A DNA stretch of 64,000 nt, taken from assembly GCA_022824405.1 (NCBI GenBank), contig JAJDZZ010000047.1, forward strand, positions 1 to 64,000, written 5' to 3'. This document shows positions 16,259-24,991 of this stretch, in pieces (position 1 is the first letter of the stretch; every line of letters begins with the position of its first letter). The position numbers and the translations under genes are program-made. The DNA comes from Opitutales bacterium. Lineage in GTDB: Bacteria; Verrucomicrobiota; Verrucomicrobiia; Opitutales; UBA2995. Under the pieces are notes generated by a model. The model saw nothing but the letters and a program-made list of their open reading frames with translations, was not told where the DNA came from and made no database searches.

Positions 16259-16849
16259 GCGCCCAAAAAAGTAGCCGTCCTGGGATCGACCCGCGGTTCC
16301 TCCCTGCAACCGGTAATCGATGCCATCGAATCGCGACGGCTAAACGCCGAAATCGTCGGGGTGGTCAGCAATAGGAAGAAATCCGTCATCCTGCAGAGGG
16401 CCCGATCCCACGGCTTGAACGCTATTTTTGTTTCAATCAAGGGAAAGAACCGTGCTGAATTCGACGCCGAAGTATCCGGGATCTTGCGGGAATTAAACCC
16501 GGATCTCATTCTCTGCATAGGCTACATGCGGATTCTATCGGAATCTTTCGTCAAAGAGTGGTACGGCAAGGCCATAAACGTGCATCCATCCCTCTTGCCC
16601 AAGCACCGGGGACTCATGGATCTCGAGGTGCACCGGGCCGTTTTGGATGCCGGCGACAGGGAAACCGGCTGCACTCTCCATCTGATCGATGAGGGGGTGG
16701 ATTCCGGCCCCATTCTCGTTCAGAATGAAATCCCGGTGGAAACCAATGATTCCCCCGAAAGCCTTAAAGCCAAAGTTCAGCCTTTGGAAGGCCAAGCCTT
16801 CATCGAACTTATTCGGTCGTGGCCCATGGAGGGAAGGCCGCAGCAATAA
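16250..16849 (+). CDS. purN: Phosphoribosylglycinamide formyltransferase (PurN)
   Basis: Third purine step: 10-formyl-THF-dependent formylation of GAR. The 199-residue protein has the GART pattern VAVLGSTRGSSLQPVIDAI, the catalytic INVHPSLLPKHRG (Asn110, His112) and HLIDEGVDSGPILVQ (Asp151), matching E. coli Asn106/His108/Asp144. The chosen ATG at 16250 is the only ATG before the first beta strand (KKVAVLG), and it lies inside a repeat arm (tacgtATGacccct). No Shine-Dalgarno sequence is visible upstream; either translation is leaderless/weak or a nearby non-ATG codon is used. Separated from purD by repeat element B. Confidence 0.93.
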   Translation: MTPAPKKVAVLGSTRGSSLQPVIDAIESRRLNAEIVGVVSNRKKSVILQRARSHGLNAIFVSIKGKNRAEFDAEVSGILRELNPDLILCIGYMRILSESFVKEWYGKAINVHPSLLPKHRGLMDLEVHRAVLDAGDRETGCTLHLIDEGVDSGPILVQNEIPVETNDSPESLKAKVQPLEGQAFIELIRSWPMEGRPQQ

Positions 16850-16896
16850 TCGGAATCGGTTTGCCAGAATTGAGGCGGGCCTGATTAATCTCCCCC

Positions 16897-17376
16897 ATGT
16901 CCTTGAAAATCCGCAAAGCTACCGCAAAGGACGCATCCGCCATACTCGATTTGATTCGGGGCATCGCTGAATATGAAAAACTGACTCATCAGGTAGAGGC
17001 CACGGAGGAACGCATTCTCCGGAACATGTTTGGCGACATCCCGTATGCCCATTGTCACTTGGCCTATTGGGGCGACCAACTGGCCGGTTACGCCGTTTAC
17101 TTTTATAACTTCTCCACCTTTCTGGCTAAACCCGGGCTCTATCTGGAGGACCTGTTCGTAATTCCGGAGTTACGGGGTAAAGGTATAGGAAAAGCCTTGC
17201 TTTTGTCCGCGGCCCGGGAAGCCAAGGCAAGGGATTGTGGTCGAATGGAATGGATAGCTCTGGATTGGAACACCCCGGCCCACGAATTTTATTTCTCCCT
17301 GGGGGCCGAAATGCTGGAGGAATGGAAACTCTTCCGAGCTACCGGTGAGGCATTAAGGAAACTCGGATCCGTATGA
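16897..17376 (+). CDS. GNAT-family N-acetyltransferase (SSAT-like)
   Basis: A 159-residue acetyl-CoA-dependent N-acetyltransferase. Acetyl-CoA loop ELRGKGIGKALLLSAA is preceded by the strand YLEDLFVIPE. The N-terminus IRKATAKDASAILDLIRGIAEYEKL and the C-terminal pattern MEWIALDWNTPAHEFYFSLGAE resemble the diamine/thialysine acetyltransferase (SSAT) branch, which acetylates polyamines or related amines. The exact substrate is uncertain. Its stop overlaps the start of the next gene (ATGA at 17373), so the two are probably co-translated. Confidence 0.9.
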   Translation: MSLKIRKATAKDASAILDLIRGIAEYEKLTHQVEATEERILRNMFGDIPYAHCHLAYWGDQLAGYAVYFYNFSTFLAKPGLYLEDLFVIPELRGKGIGKALLLSAAREAKARDCGRMEWIALDWNTPAHEFYFSLGAEMLEEWKLFRATGEALRKLGSV

Positions 17377-19754
17377 GCGCTTTCAAAGTCGCCCTCCTGT
17401 TTGGTGGCCCCTCCGAAGAACGGGGCATATCGCTCAATTCAGCCCGATCCGTAAACGATCATCTGGAAGGGGTGGATATTATTCCCCTGTATTTCGATTT
17501 GGACAAAGTGCCCCACTTCATCGACCGCAAACACCTGTATTCCAATACGCCTTCGGATTTTGATTTTAAAATAAATTCCATTGGAACGCCGCTGACGGAA
17601 GCGGAATTGGTGGCCCGTCTTCAGGAGGCCGATATCTGCTTTCCCGTTATCCATGGGGCCTTTGGGGAGGGAGGTGAACTGGCCCGGTTTCTGGAAGCAA
17701 ACCGTATCCCCTTCATCGGCTGCGGCAGCGCGTCCTCCTCCCGTGCTTTCGATAAACACGAGGCCGCCGGGCGCCTGCGAAGCCAGGGATTCTACACTCC
17801 CCCCGGTCTTTTACTGGAGAACCCGAAGGATGTTGCAACGTTGGGGAAGATAGAACGGTTTTTCCGGGATAATGGTTTAAAGAAAGCCATACTGAAACCA
17901 GCCCGTTCCGGTTCGAGCATCGGGGTTACGGTAGTAACTTCTCCTCGGGAAGGGCTGGAGGGTTTCCAGTCAATGCACGCTGAAAAACTGGATGCCCGTT
18001 TTGTGCTGGAACCGTACATGGAGGGACGTGAATTCACCGTCATCATCCTGCAAAACCTAAAGGGAGAGCCGGTTTCCCTCCTCCCGACCGAAATTGAAAT
18101 TACCGATGCGGAACAATCGCTCTTCGATTACCGGCTCAAATACCTGCCCACCCGACAAGTCCTCTACCACATGCCCCCGAGGTTCAGTAGCGGCGAAGTA
18201 GCCGAAATTCAGGAAAAAGTGGAAGCCCTTTTTTCCCTCATGGAACTGCGCGACGCCGTCAGGGTAGACGGCTGGTTGCTGCCCGATGGAAAGATCTGGT
18301 TTTCCGATTTCAACCTGGCCAGCGGACTCGACCAAAACAGTTTCTTCTTTCTCCAAGCTGCCTATCTGGGGTGGAGCCACAGTCGAGCCCTGCACTACGT
18401 ATTGCACAGCGCCTGCTTCAGAAGGGGAATCCAACCTCCTCGGATTTCCCCTTCGGGTCAAATTGGGGAAAAGAGAGCCGTTCGGGTCTTATTCGGCGGG
18501 GATTCATCCGAACGCCAAGTATCCCTCATGAGCGGATCCAACGTGTGGTTGAAGCTGCGAAAATCCCCTGCCTATTCCCCCGAACCTTACTTGCTCGATG
18601 TCGATGGCCGCATATGGAAACTGCCCTACCCCGCCGCCCTGCGCCACACGGTGGAAGAAGTGAGTGAGGCCTGCCGAGAAATCATCCAGGAAATGGATCG
18701 CCTGACCGCCTATCAGACCGCCATCGGATCCCGCCTCGAACCGGGCTTCTCTCTGCCCCTCGAACCCTTGGAAGCTCCCCTCCACATGAACATGGACGAT
18801 TTTATTCAAGATTCTTCCATTGTCTTTTTGGCCGTTCACGGAGGCATGGGAGAAAATGGCAAACTCCAGGAAATCCTGGCGGGCGCCAAGATTCCGTTTA
18901 CCGGGTCCCTCAGCGCTTCCGCCCGCCTGTGCATGGATAAATTCGATACGGGAAAGGCCCTGGAAAACTATGGAAAACACGGCATCTTCATAGCGCAGAA
19001 GCAAAAATTGGATACGGGGACCCTGCTTGGCCTGGAAGAGGGCAAACTTGAAAAACTTTGGGACTCCCTTGTCGAAACCTTAAAATCCAAAACCTTCATC
19101 GTCAAACCGCTGGACGATGGGTGTTCCTCAGGGGTGGTTCGATTGGCCAACTGGAAAGACTTGGCCTGCTACCTGAGGTTGATTGGAGAGGGAGCTGCCA
19201 GGATTCCCCAAGGCACAATGTCCTACGTGACCTCCCCGGTGGAGATGCCCCGGCAAATTCCGGATTTCCTCTTATTCGAAAGCTTTGTTGAAAGCGACCA
19301 ACCGACCATTCGGGGCAGGCAACTTCACTGGAATACCAAATCGGGATGGGTGGAAATCACGGTGGGGGTACTGGGCAAGCGCGGAGAAATCAGGGCGCTG
19401 AAACCCAGCATAACCATTGCCGCCGGCGAAGTCCTTTCCCTGGAGGAAAAATTTCAAGGAGGAACCGGTATAAATATCACCCCACCCCCGGAGCCCTGGG
19501 TAGCCGAAGCCGCCTGGAAAAGCGCACAACGGAAAATAGAATTTGTCGCTCAAAAGCTCGGTATCAACGGATTCGCCCGGATCGACGCATTTATGGAGGT
19601 TCAAAAAGGAGACCTCCTCGTCATCGAAGCCAATACCATACCCGGGCTGACCCCATCCACCGTAATTTATCAGCAAGCCCTGGCCGAAGAGTCCGCCATC
19701 GATCCCACCCGGTTCCTGGAAAGGATTCTAGAACACCGAAACACTTTTTCTTAA
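17373..19754 (+). CDS. Tandem D-Ala-D-Ala-ligase-like protein (two ATP-grasp ligase units)
   Basis: One 793-residue chain holding two D-alanine-D-alanine-ligase-like units; ordinary Ddl is ~300-370 residues. Unit 1 (1-~366): VALLFGGPSEERGISLNSARSV, CFPVIHGAFGEGGELARFLEANRIPFIG, the ATP-grasp strand AILKPARSGSSIGVTVV, EPYMEGREFTVIIL, and RVDGWLLPDGKIWFSDFNLASG, where the usual E-x-N-x-x-PG metal/substrate motif is degenerate. Unit 2 (~367-793) begins VRVLFGGDSSERQVSLMSG and has VFLAVHGGMGENGKLQEIL, VKPLDDGCSSGVVRL and a canonical ARIDAF...LVIEANTIPGLTPSTVIY. Unit 2 therefore looks catalytically complete, while unit 1 may be structural or of altered specificity. A role in peptidoglycan precursor or another peptide ligation is inferred. 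Overlaps the GNAT gene upstream by 4 bp. Confidence 0.9.
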   Translation: MSAFKVALLFGGPSEERGISLNSARSVNDHLEGVDIIPLYFDLDKVPHFIDRKHLYSNTPSDFDFKINSIGTPLTEAELVARLQEADICFPVIHGAFGEGGELARFLEANRIPFIGCGSASSSRAFDKHEAAGRLRSQGFYTPPGLLLENPKDVATLGKIERFFRDNGLKKAILKPARSGSSIGVTVVTSPREGLEGFQSMHAEKLDARFVLEPYMEGREFTVIILQNLKGEPVSLLPTEIEITDAEQSLFDYRLKYLPTRQVLYHMPPRFSSGEVAEIQEKVEALFSLMELRDAVRVDGWLLPDGKIWFSDFNLASGLDQNSFFFLQAAYLGWSHSRALHYVLHSACFRRGIQPPRISPSGQIGEKRAVRVLFGGDSSERQVSLMSGSNVWLKLRKSPAYSPEPYLLDVDGRIWKLPYPAALRHTVEEVSEACREIIQEMDRLTAYQTAIGSRLEPGFSLPLEPLEAPLHMNMDDFIQDSSIVFLAVHGGMGENGKLQEILAGAKIPFTGSLSASARLCMDKFDTGKALENYGKHGIFIAQKQKLDTGTLLGLEEGKLEKLWDSLVETLKSKTFIVKPLDDGCSSGVVRLANWKDLACYLRLIGEGAARIPQGTMSYVTSPVEMPRQIPDFLLFESFVESDQPTIRGRQLHWNTKSGWVEITVGVLGKRGEIRALKPSITIAAGEVLSLEEKFQGGTGINITPPPEPWVAEAAWKSAQRKIEFVAQKLGINGFARIDAFMEVQKGDLLVIEANTIPGLTPSTVIYQQALAEESAIDPTRFLERILEHRNTFS

Positions 19755-19799
19755 GGTTCCGACAATCCTTCATCAGAAGGTGGTCAGTTTTCTCCTCCA

Positions 19800-20066
19800 C
19801 TACGCAAGGGTTACTAAGCGGCGCTTTTTCAAGGCCCCGATTAAACCGGCCGTCTCCTCTCCAGTTAAAGGAGTTTTACGCCGTATTTTGGCCTGCAGGG
19901 TTTGTACATTGATGCCCGCTTCTCGGGCCAATGCAGACAAATTCAGAATAGGGGCCAAGTCCGCCAACCGCTCGATGTTTAAAACTACTTCAGTCTCGAA
20001 GTAATCCAAAACGTTTTTATCGGCGTCAAAGCGTCCTTCCAGGTTATTTTTGTTCGTTTTGCTCAT
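19800..20066 (-). CDS. Antitoxin-like small protein partner of BrnT
   Basis: An 88-residue acidic-then-basic protein with a helix-turn-helix-like stretch (LSALAREAGINVQTLQAKIRRKTPLTGEE). It follows the BrnT-like toxin gene and overlaps its 3' end by 23 bp, so the pair is probably translationally coupled. It does not look like classical BrnA, so a distinct DNA-binding antitoxin is inferred from position and size. Confidence 0.65.
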   Translation of the reverse strand: MSKTNKNNLEGRFDADKNVLDYFETEVVLNIERLADLAPILNLSALAREAGINVQTLQAKIRRKTPLTGEETAGLIGALKKRRLVTLA

Positions 20067-20316
20067 ATAGTTTTATCTCCTCCTTACGGGAATGTCGGAC
20101 GCTAATTAGACGAATTTTATCCTCACGCTCGGTGAATATGCCTGTAAAATATCGAACGCCGATTCTGCCAATTGCAAGGTAACGGGATTCATTGAGGAAG
20201 CGGGAAGGCAGAATGAAAAGATTCGAATCAAGCCAAAGAGCCTGGGCTTGGATAAAATCGATGCCGTGTTTTTGACTGTTCGACATGGATTTTTCAGGGT
20301 CATACTCGAATTGCAT
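20044..20316 (-). CDS. BrnT-family (DUF497) toxin
   Basis: A 90-residue protein matching the BrnT RNase-toxin pattern: FEYDPEKSMSNSQKHGIDFIQAQALWLDSN, a central LAIGRIGVRYFTGIFTER, and C-terminal IRLISVRHSRKEEIKLYEQ (family R-x-I-S-A-R-x-A-x-x-x-E-x-x-x-Y). BrnT proteins are type II ribonuclease toxins. Toxin-first order, with a helix-turn-helix partner downstream. It is isolated between the Ddl-like gene and the protease and convergent to the former. Confidence 0.87.
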   Translation of the reverse strand: MQFEYDPEKSMSNSQKHGIDFIQAQALWLDSNLFILPSRFLNESRYLAIGRIGVRYFTGIFTEREDKIRLISVRHSRKEEIKLYEQNEQK

Positions 20317-20446
20317 TCAGGACAATACCCTGCAAAAAAATTTATGCAAATCAAGGAAGTATTATCGAGAACTTAAAGTGCACAGGCCTCCCCGTTCTCG
20401 GTCCTGAGACAAATTCCGTTTTAAGAGAAGGAGCTTTACCCAATTC

Positions 20447-22885
20447 CTAATTCCCTCTCCTGCCCTTCCTCACTTCGAGAAAGGTTTCCAGATCTTCACT
20501 CCCAGCCAAAACAGGCGCCCAATCTTTCTGTGGATTGGCGGCAAGAACGGATGGAGCAGCCGATGTCTCGTTATTTTCAAAATAGCCCACCCAGTAGTTT
20601 TCCCCCAATTGGGATTCCCTGGCAATAACCTGCATCGCATACGCTTTATCCTCTTCCGGGGTAAAACTGAAGGATCTGTCCTCACAGAAGGCCCACTGAC
20701 CGTTGTTCGTTAGTTCATTTTCATCGGTAAGATTCCAAACCTGAAAAGTAGGCCGGAAACTATCAAAACCAATGATGTAGACGGTTACCGAATTATCGAC
20801 GTTTTCCAGATCCAAATAAATGTTATCCACAAACAAAGTCCTGCCCGAGCCGGAATCCTGGGTGTCACTGGAATTAAAAAACTTGACGATCAACTCCCCT
20901 GGACGAATAGCACTCGGCTCGGAAGTGGCGTGAACTTCAATGGAATAAGCGCCCTGCTCATTTGGATTCAGTGAACTTACCGTTACCTCTATTTTCGGCT
21001 CGATGCCCGTTCTGATCCAAACATATTCCGGTATATCCTGGAAACCTTCATGAACTTCCTGAATAGATTCGAGCGTGGTCAGGTCCTGGACCAGGATAAT
21101 GGGTTCAAAGGCCTCTGTCTTCACCACAAACAGGTAATTCGTCTCCGATTGCAACTCGGCGCGATAGGTATCGGCAAAGTGGTTGGGTCGTTTGTAAGAG
21201 GCGTCCGTCGGGGTCAGCGAACCATCCAGAACGGATCCCGGATACAGGACTGTCTCTTCCCCTCCCCTGTCGGCGTTAATCGTAAATTTCTGCGCTTGAT
21301 CTTGTTGAGTGGATTCAACCCTGGCGAGGTATTGCTTTCCTCGCTCGGGCGAGAAAATTCCCGCTATGGCCGAACGGTTATTCGAACCAGGGGTAGCATC
21401 GCCCTCGGCTTCGAATATCACCTTTCCGGTTTCCATATCGACGACACGTAATCGGATAGGCGATGCCACGTCCGATACTACGGCCAATCGGATATCTTCT
21501 AAAACACCCAGGTTATCGATGAAATAATCGTAACGGGTAATACCAGCCGTTTCCAGGTCCTGGTTGAACTGGCCGAATGCGCTTGAACCAACCCTTAGGG
21601 GATAGGGCCCATATAGAATGCCGTCGAAGTCCTGGCGCCTCAGTCGATAGAATCCCTCGGGGTCGGAACGCGAAACCAAGGGGATATGATAGAGGGTTTC
21701 CCCCGTTTCCGGAAATTGCTCCCGGGCAAATTGATCCCAGGATAGTTCCAGGCCATCCCAAGTCTCCAAATCCAGGCTCTTCTCAAAATGGAAACCGAGC
21801 TTGGGATCATTCCTTCTCAACCTGACCGGCAATACGATGGCATTACTCCCCGTTGCCATATCCGCCTCAAATCGGGATTGCCAAGCGATGGAATCCTCTT
21901 CCCTCGGATCCAGTCCAAACAGGTATTCCGCAAGGGAAGCATGATTATCGCTATCTTCATTCAAGTATGGATCGATGCCATTCTCCCTCGCCCAATTAAA
22001 AAAATTATCCCGGATTATGCCGTCGATCCATGGTTTCAATTGCGAAAGGCGAGTATAAACGCCAATCGGATTTTCGCCTTTGCCGCATCCGGCGCCAAAA
22101 CTGACCGTTCCAATTTGTTCCCAACGGTTCAGTTGGCCGTTAAAACCCAACAACGGGCCGCCGCTATCTCCAAAGTGGCTGGAAGCGTACGGGTCCGCAC
22201 TCCCGGCTGCCAACATGTTCTCGGTGACGTATCCCTGAAAATAGGAGGGGCCGTTGGCTATTTCCCGGCTAATCAACGACACATCCGCTTCTTGCAGAAA
22301 AAGGGGATACATCAGGTTCCGAAAATCATAATTTGTTGAACCCCAGCCCACAAGTTTAACGGGTTCTCCATCTCTTTCCAGGCTGGGATCGCTGATCAGA
22401 GGGAGCACGGGAATGGATTCCGGCAGAGGGGATTTGAGCTTTACCAGGGCAATATCGTATTCCAAATCGTAAACCGAGGAATAGTTGGCGTGCATGATGA
22501 TGGCATCGGCTTCGAAAAACAGGTTATCGGGGTGATTGCCGAGAAAGCCTGAGCCAAATAATACCCTGAAGTCCTCTGGCTTAGTGCCATCTTCCACGCA
22601 GTGAGCAGCCGTGAGAACCCAATAAGGATCAATTGCTGTGCAACCGCAAAAAAGCGAATTATTGGAAGGGGTTTTTCTTATTAGCCCTCCCATCCAGGGA
22701 TAGGCTCCCAATTCAACATCGTCCCCGCCAATGACGTACCCTGCCGGGGGGGCCTTTGGACCGATGCCGCCGGTCGGAGAAGCCGATGGAGGATCGACCC
22801 CGAACAGGCAGGGTGAATGGGTTATCAGCCCTGGGAAAGCAAATCCCAGGCAGAGGAAAAGTGTGGTGTGGCGGGGCCAGTGCAT
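20447..22885 (-). CDS. Secreted chymotrypsin-family (S1) serine protease with long C-terminal region
   Basis: An 812-residue exported protein. A signal peptide covers about residues 1-27. The S1 domain follows at ~50-295 (YVIGGDDVELGAYPWMGGL), with the catalytic triad His95 (LTAAHC), Asp144 (YDIALVKL) and Ser241 (GDSGGPL). The residue six before the catalytic Ser, the S1-pocket floor, is Ser235 rather than Asp, arguing against trypsin-like Arg/Lys specificity; this assumes no gap. After the domain come a dockerin-like/EF-hand-like phrase (NGIDPYLNEDSDNHASLAEYLFGLDP) and ~450 residues of beta-rich, pre-peptidase-like modules. The stop codon TAG falls in a CCTAATT repeat phrase. It follows a sulfatase gene by 20 bp on the same strand, suggesting an operon for extracellular degradation. 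Confidence 0.92.
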   Translation of the reverse strand: MHWPRHTTLFLCLGFAFPGLITHSPCLFGVDPPSASPTGGIGPKAPPAGYVIGGDDVELGAYPWMGGLIRKTPSNNSLFCGCTAIDPYWVLTAAHCVEDGTKPEDFRVLFGSGFLGNHPDNLFFEADAIIMHANYSSVYDLEYDIALVKLKSPLPESIPVLPLISDPSLERDGEPVKLVGWGSTNYDFRNLMYPLFLQEADVSLISREIANGPSYFQGYVTENMLAAGSADPYASSHFGDSGGPLLGFNGQLNRWEQIGTVSFGAGCGKGENPIGVYTRLSQLKPWIDGIIRDNFFNWARENGIDPYLNEDSDNHASLAEYLFGLDPREEDSIAWQSRFEADMATGSNAIVLPVRLRRNDPKLGFHFEKSLDLETWDGLELSWDQFAREQFPETGETLYHIPLVSRSDPEGFYRLRRQDFDGILYGPYPLRVGSSAFGQFNQDLETAGITRYDYFIDNLGVLEDIRLAVVSDVASPIRLRVVDMETGKVIFEAEGDATPGSNNRSAIAGIFSPERGKQYLARVESTQQDQAQKFTINADRGGEETVLYPGSVLDGSLTPTDASYKRPNHFADTYRAELQSETNYLFVVKTEAFEPIILVQDLTTLESIQEVHEGFQDIPEYVWIRTGIEPKIEVTVSSLNPNEQGAYSIEVHATSEPSAIRPGELIVKFFNSSDTQDSGSGRTLFVDNIYLDLENVDNSVTVYIIGFDSFRPTFQVWNLTDENELTNNGQWAFCEDRSFSFTPEEDKAYAMQVIARESQLGENYWVGYFENNETSAAPSVLAANPQKDWAPVLAGSEDLETFLEVRKGRRGN

Positions 22886-22905
22886 ACTCTAGGTTCGGAG
22901 AGGAT

Positions 22906-24567
22906 TCAGCCTTTTCCCGCTTTCTTCAACTCGGCTTCACGTAACTTGCGAAATTGGCCGGAAATTTGAATGGCCTTTTCTCGGTCTGCCGTATCGTAGT
23001 CCCAGAATTCCTGAACCACACCTTCAACCAAGGGGTAATGTGAGCCATCGTCCCCGATATCACGGCGCAGTCGGGCAAATTTGGCTTTGAGTTGGTCCCG
23101 AACCTCCGCATAGGCGGGCAGGTCGTAAACGTTGTTCAACTCGTGGGGGTCGCGCCGCAGGTCGTAGAGTTCCCATCCAGGGGGGGTTCGATAACCACCT
23201 TCGTAATTACAACCGTAGAAGAATATGAGTTTGAATTCCTTGGTGCGCATGGCCATTTCCCCGGGATTGTCATGGTGGGCCATGTGCATCCAATAACGGT
23301 AATAGGCGGCATCCTTCCAACCAGCGGGTTCACGACCGGTTTCGCAGACTTGGCGAAAGGATTTGCCCTGAACACTCTCGGGAATCTGAGCCCCCGCGTA
23401 ATCCAGCATGAGCGCGGGAAAATCCACATTTTCGATAATGGCATCGGAGCGGATTCCAGCCGGAATGGCCTCCGGATAACGGATGATGAGGGGCATTCGT
23501 TGGGATTCATCGTAGGCCCAACGCTTGTCCTGGAAATCCTTTTCACCCAACCAGAATCCCTGATCGCCCGTATAGATAATCAAGGTATTATCGTAGAGAC
23601 CCTCCTCCTTCAGGTAGTCGAAAAGCCGTTTCAAGTTGTCGTCCACTCCCTTCACGCAACGCAGGTACTTTTTCAGATAGGCCTGGTAGGAAATGGCCGT
23701 AGTTTCAACCTCGCTCAGTTTTTCGGGATCGTAATCCTCGGGATATTCCTCGGGAAATTCGGCAAAGAGATGGGTGGCGTAGGACCGTCGCGGATTCCTG
23801 CTCCCTATCGAGGTTCCGATGTGCGGAGTCAATTCATCCTCATGCCCTCGCGTCCCTATCGAGCCCCAGGTGTCAGGCACGTCGTAGAGGGTCTGAGGCT
23901 CCGGAATTTCCACGTCGGCCAAGTAACTCTGATAACGTGGGGCGTTTTCGAAGTAATCGTGGGGAGCCTTGTATTGATGACAGAGAAAAAACGGTTTATC
24001 CGGATCGCGCTCGTTCCTGAACCAATCCAGGGCGGCGTCGGTTATTACATCCGATGAATGCTTTCCTTCATGAACTTCCACATTCTTGGGCCACGGCTTC
24101 TCCCCCTGCGTGCGTAGCTCCGTATCGAAATACTTCCCTTGACCGGGCAGCACTTTGTAATAATCGAAATTGGGCTCCTGCTTCAAGTGCCACTTTCCAA
24201 TCACCGCCGTCTGGTAACCGGCTTTTTTCATCTCGATGGGCAACATCTGCTTCTCCGGCGGGATATTCCCCCCAAGATCGAACACCCCATTTATGTGGTT
24301 GTATTGACCGGTAATGATGCAGGCCCGGGAAGGTGTGCAGATCGAGTTGGTCACAAAAGCGTTCTCGAAGAGTATCCCCTCCTCAGCCAGGGTATCGATG
24401 GTGGGGGTGGGATTCAGATCCTTCAACAAAGTCGCGTACGCTCCAATGGCCTGGGCCGTGTGGTCATCCGACATGATGAAGAGGATGTTGGGCCTATCGG
24501 CAGCTTTGAGAAATGCGGTCCCACAAAAAATGACTGCGGCAGAAAGAAGATAAAGGGTTCGGTTCAT
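22906..24567 (-). CDS. Secreted sulfatase (family S1), second copy type
   Basis: A 553-residue formylglycine sulfatase. The frame is open to 24648, but the ATG at 24567 begins a good signal peptide (MNRTLYLLSAAVIFCGTAFLKAAD). RPNILFIMSDDHTAQAIGAY provides metal ligands, and the catalytic motif ICTPSRACIITGQYNH has Cys77 as the formylglycine precursor. Later blocks are DNTLIIYTGDQGFWLGEKDFQDKRW and WELYDLRRDPHELNNVY. The architecture is closer to N-acetylglucosamine-6-sulfatase/mucin-desulfating enzymes than the sulfatase at 3945, but the substrate is not certain. It sits 20 bp upstream of the S1 protease gene. Confidence 0.93.
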   Translation of the reverse strand: MNRTLYLLSAAVIFCGTAFLKAADRPNILFIMSDDHTAQAIGAYATLLKDLNPTPTIDTLAEEGILFENAFVTNSICTPSRACIITGQYNHINGVFDLGGNIPPEKQMLPIEMKKAGYQTAVIGKWHLKQEPNFDYYKVLPGQGKYFDTELRTQGEKPWPKNVEVHEGKHSSDVITDAALDWFRNERDPDKPFFLCHQYKAPHDYFENAPRYQSYLADVEIPEPQTLYDVPDTWGSIGTRGHEDELTPHIGTSIGSRNPRRSYATHLFAEFPEEYPEDYDPEKLSEVETTAISYQAYLKKYLRCVKGVDDNLKRLFDYLKEEGLYDNTLIIYTGDQGFWLGEKDFQDKRWAYDESQRMPLIIRYPEAIPAGIRSDAIIENVDFPALMLDYAGAQIPESVQGKSFRQVCETGREPAGWKDAAYYRYWMHMAHHDNPGEMAMRTKEFKLIFFYGCNYEGGYRTPPGWELYDLRRDPHELNNVYDLPAYAEVRDQLKAKFARLRRDIGDDGSHYPLVEGVVQEFWDYDTADREKAIQISGQFRKLREAELKKAGKG

Positions 24568-24775
24568 AAGTTTTAGCTCAGGATCGAGATTTTCGGTTGA
24601 GATTGAAATATTACCCAAAAGCGTCTCGGAAGTACCGAAGCAAGGCAATAACTCAATACCTCATACCATAGCTTTGGTGCGGATCGGCAGGAAAAAGTTG
24701 GCGCCTGACAAACCCCATAAAATTCGCTTTAAAATATTCAAATCATATCCATATAATCCTCAAATATACTAATTA

Positions 24776-24991
24776 ATGATGAGAATAACGATTGAAATAG
24801 ATGAGAAAAAAGTCCGAAAAATAATCAAAAAAACCGGACAGAAGAAAATGTCGCCGGCGCTTGTTCAAGCCCTTGATGAGTATCTGGAAAATGGAAGACG
24901 AAGGGAATTTCTGGCCAAGGTCATGGAAGGAAAAACCGATTATGCCGCCACGAATGAGGAGATTGAAGATTTAAGCCACCTCGGACGATGA
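24776..24991 (+). CDS. VapB-type antitoxin
   Basis: A 71-residue protein starting MMRITIEIDEKKVRKIIKKTGQKKM, a ribbon-helix-helix-like N-terminus typical of PIN-toxin antitoxins, followed by an acidic C-terminal tail (NEEIEDLSHLGR). It overlaps the downstream PIN gene by 4 bp (ATGA). Upstream (24752-24757) there is a TATAAT box, but without a good -35. Confidence 0.82.
   Translation: MMRITIEIDEKKVRKIIKKTGQKKMSPALVQALDEYLENGRRREFLAKVMEGKTDYAATNEEIEDLSHLGR

Noticed and set aside
16250-16849. purN as a pseudogene because its start lies in a repeat
   Set aside because: The coding region is complete with all catalytic residues, so the gene is probably functional despite the unusual start.
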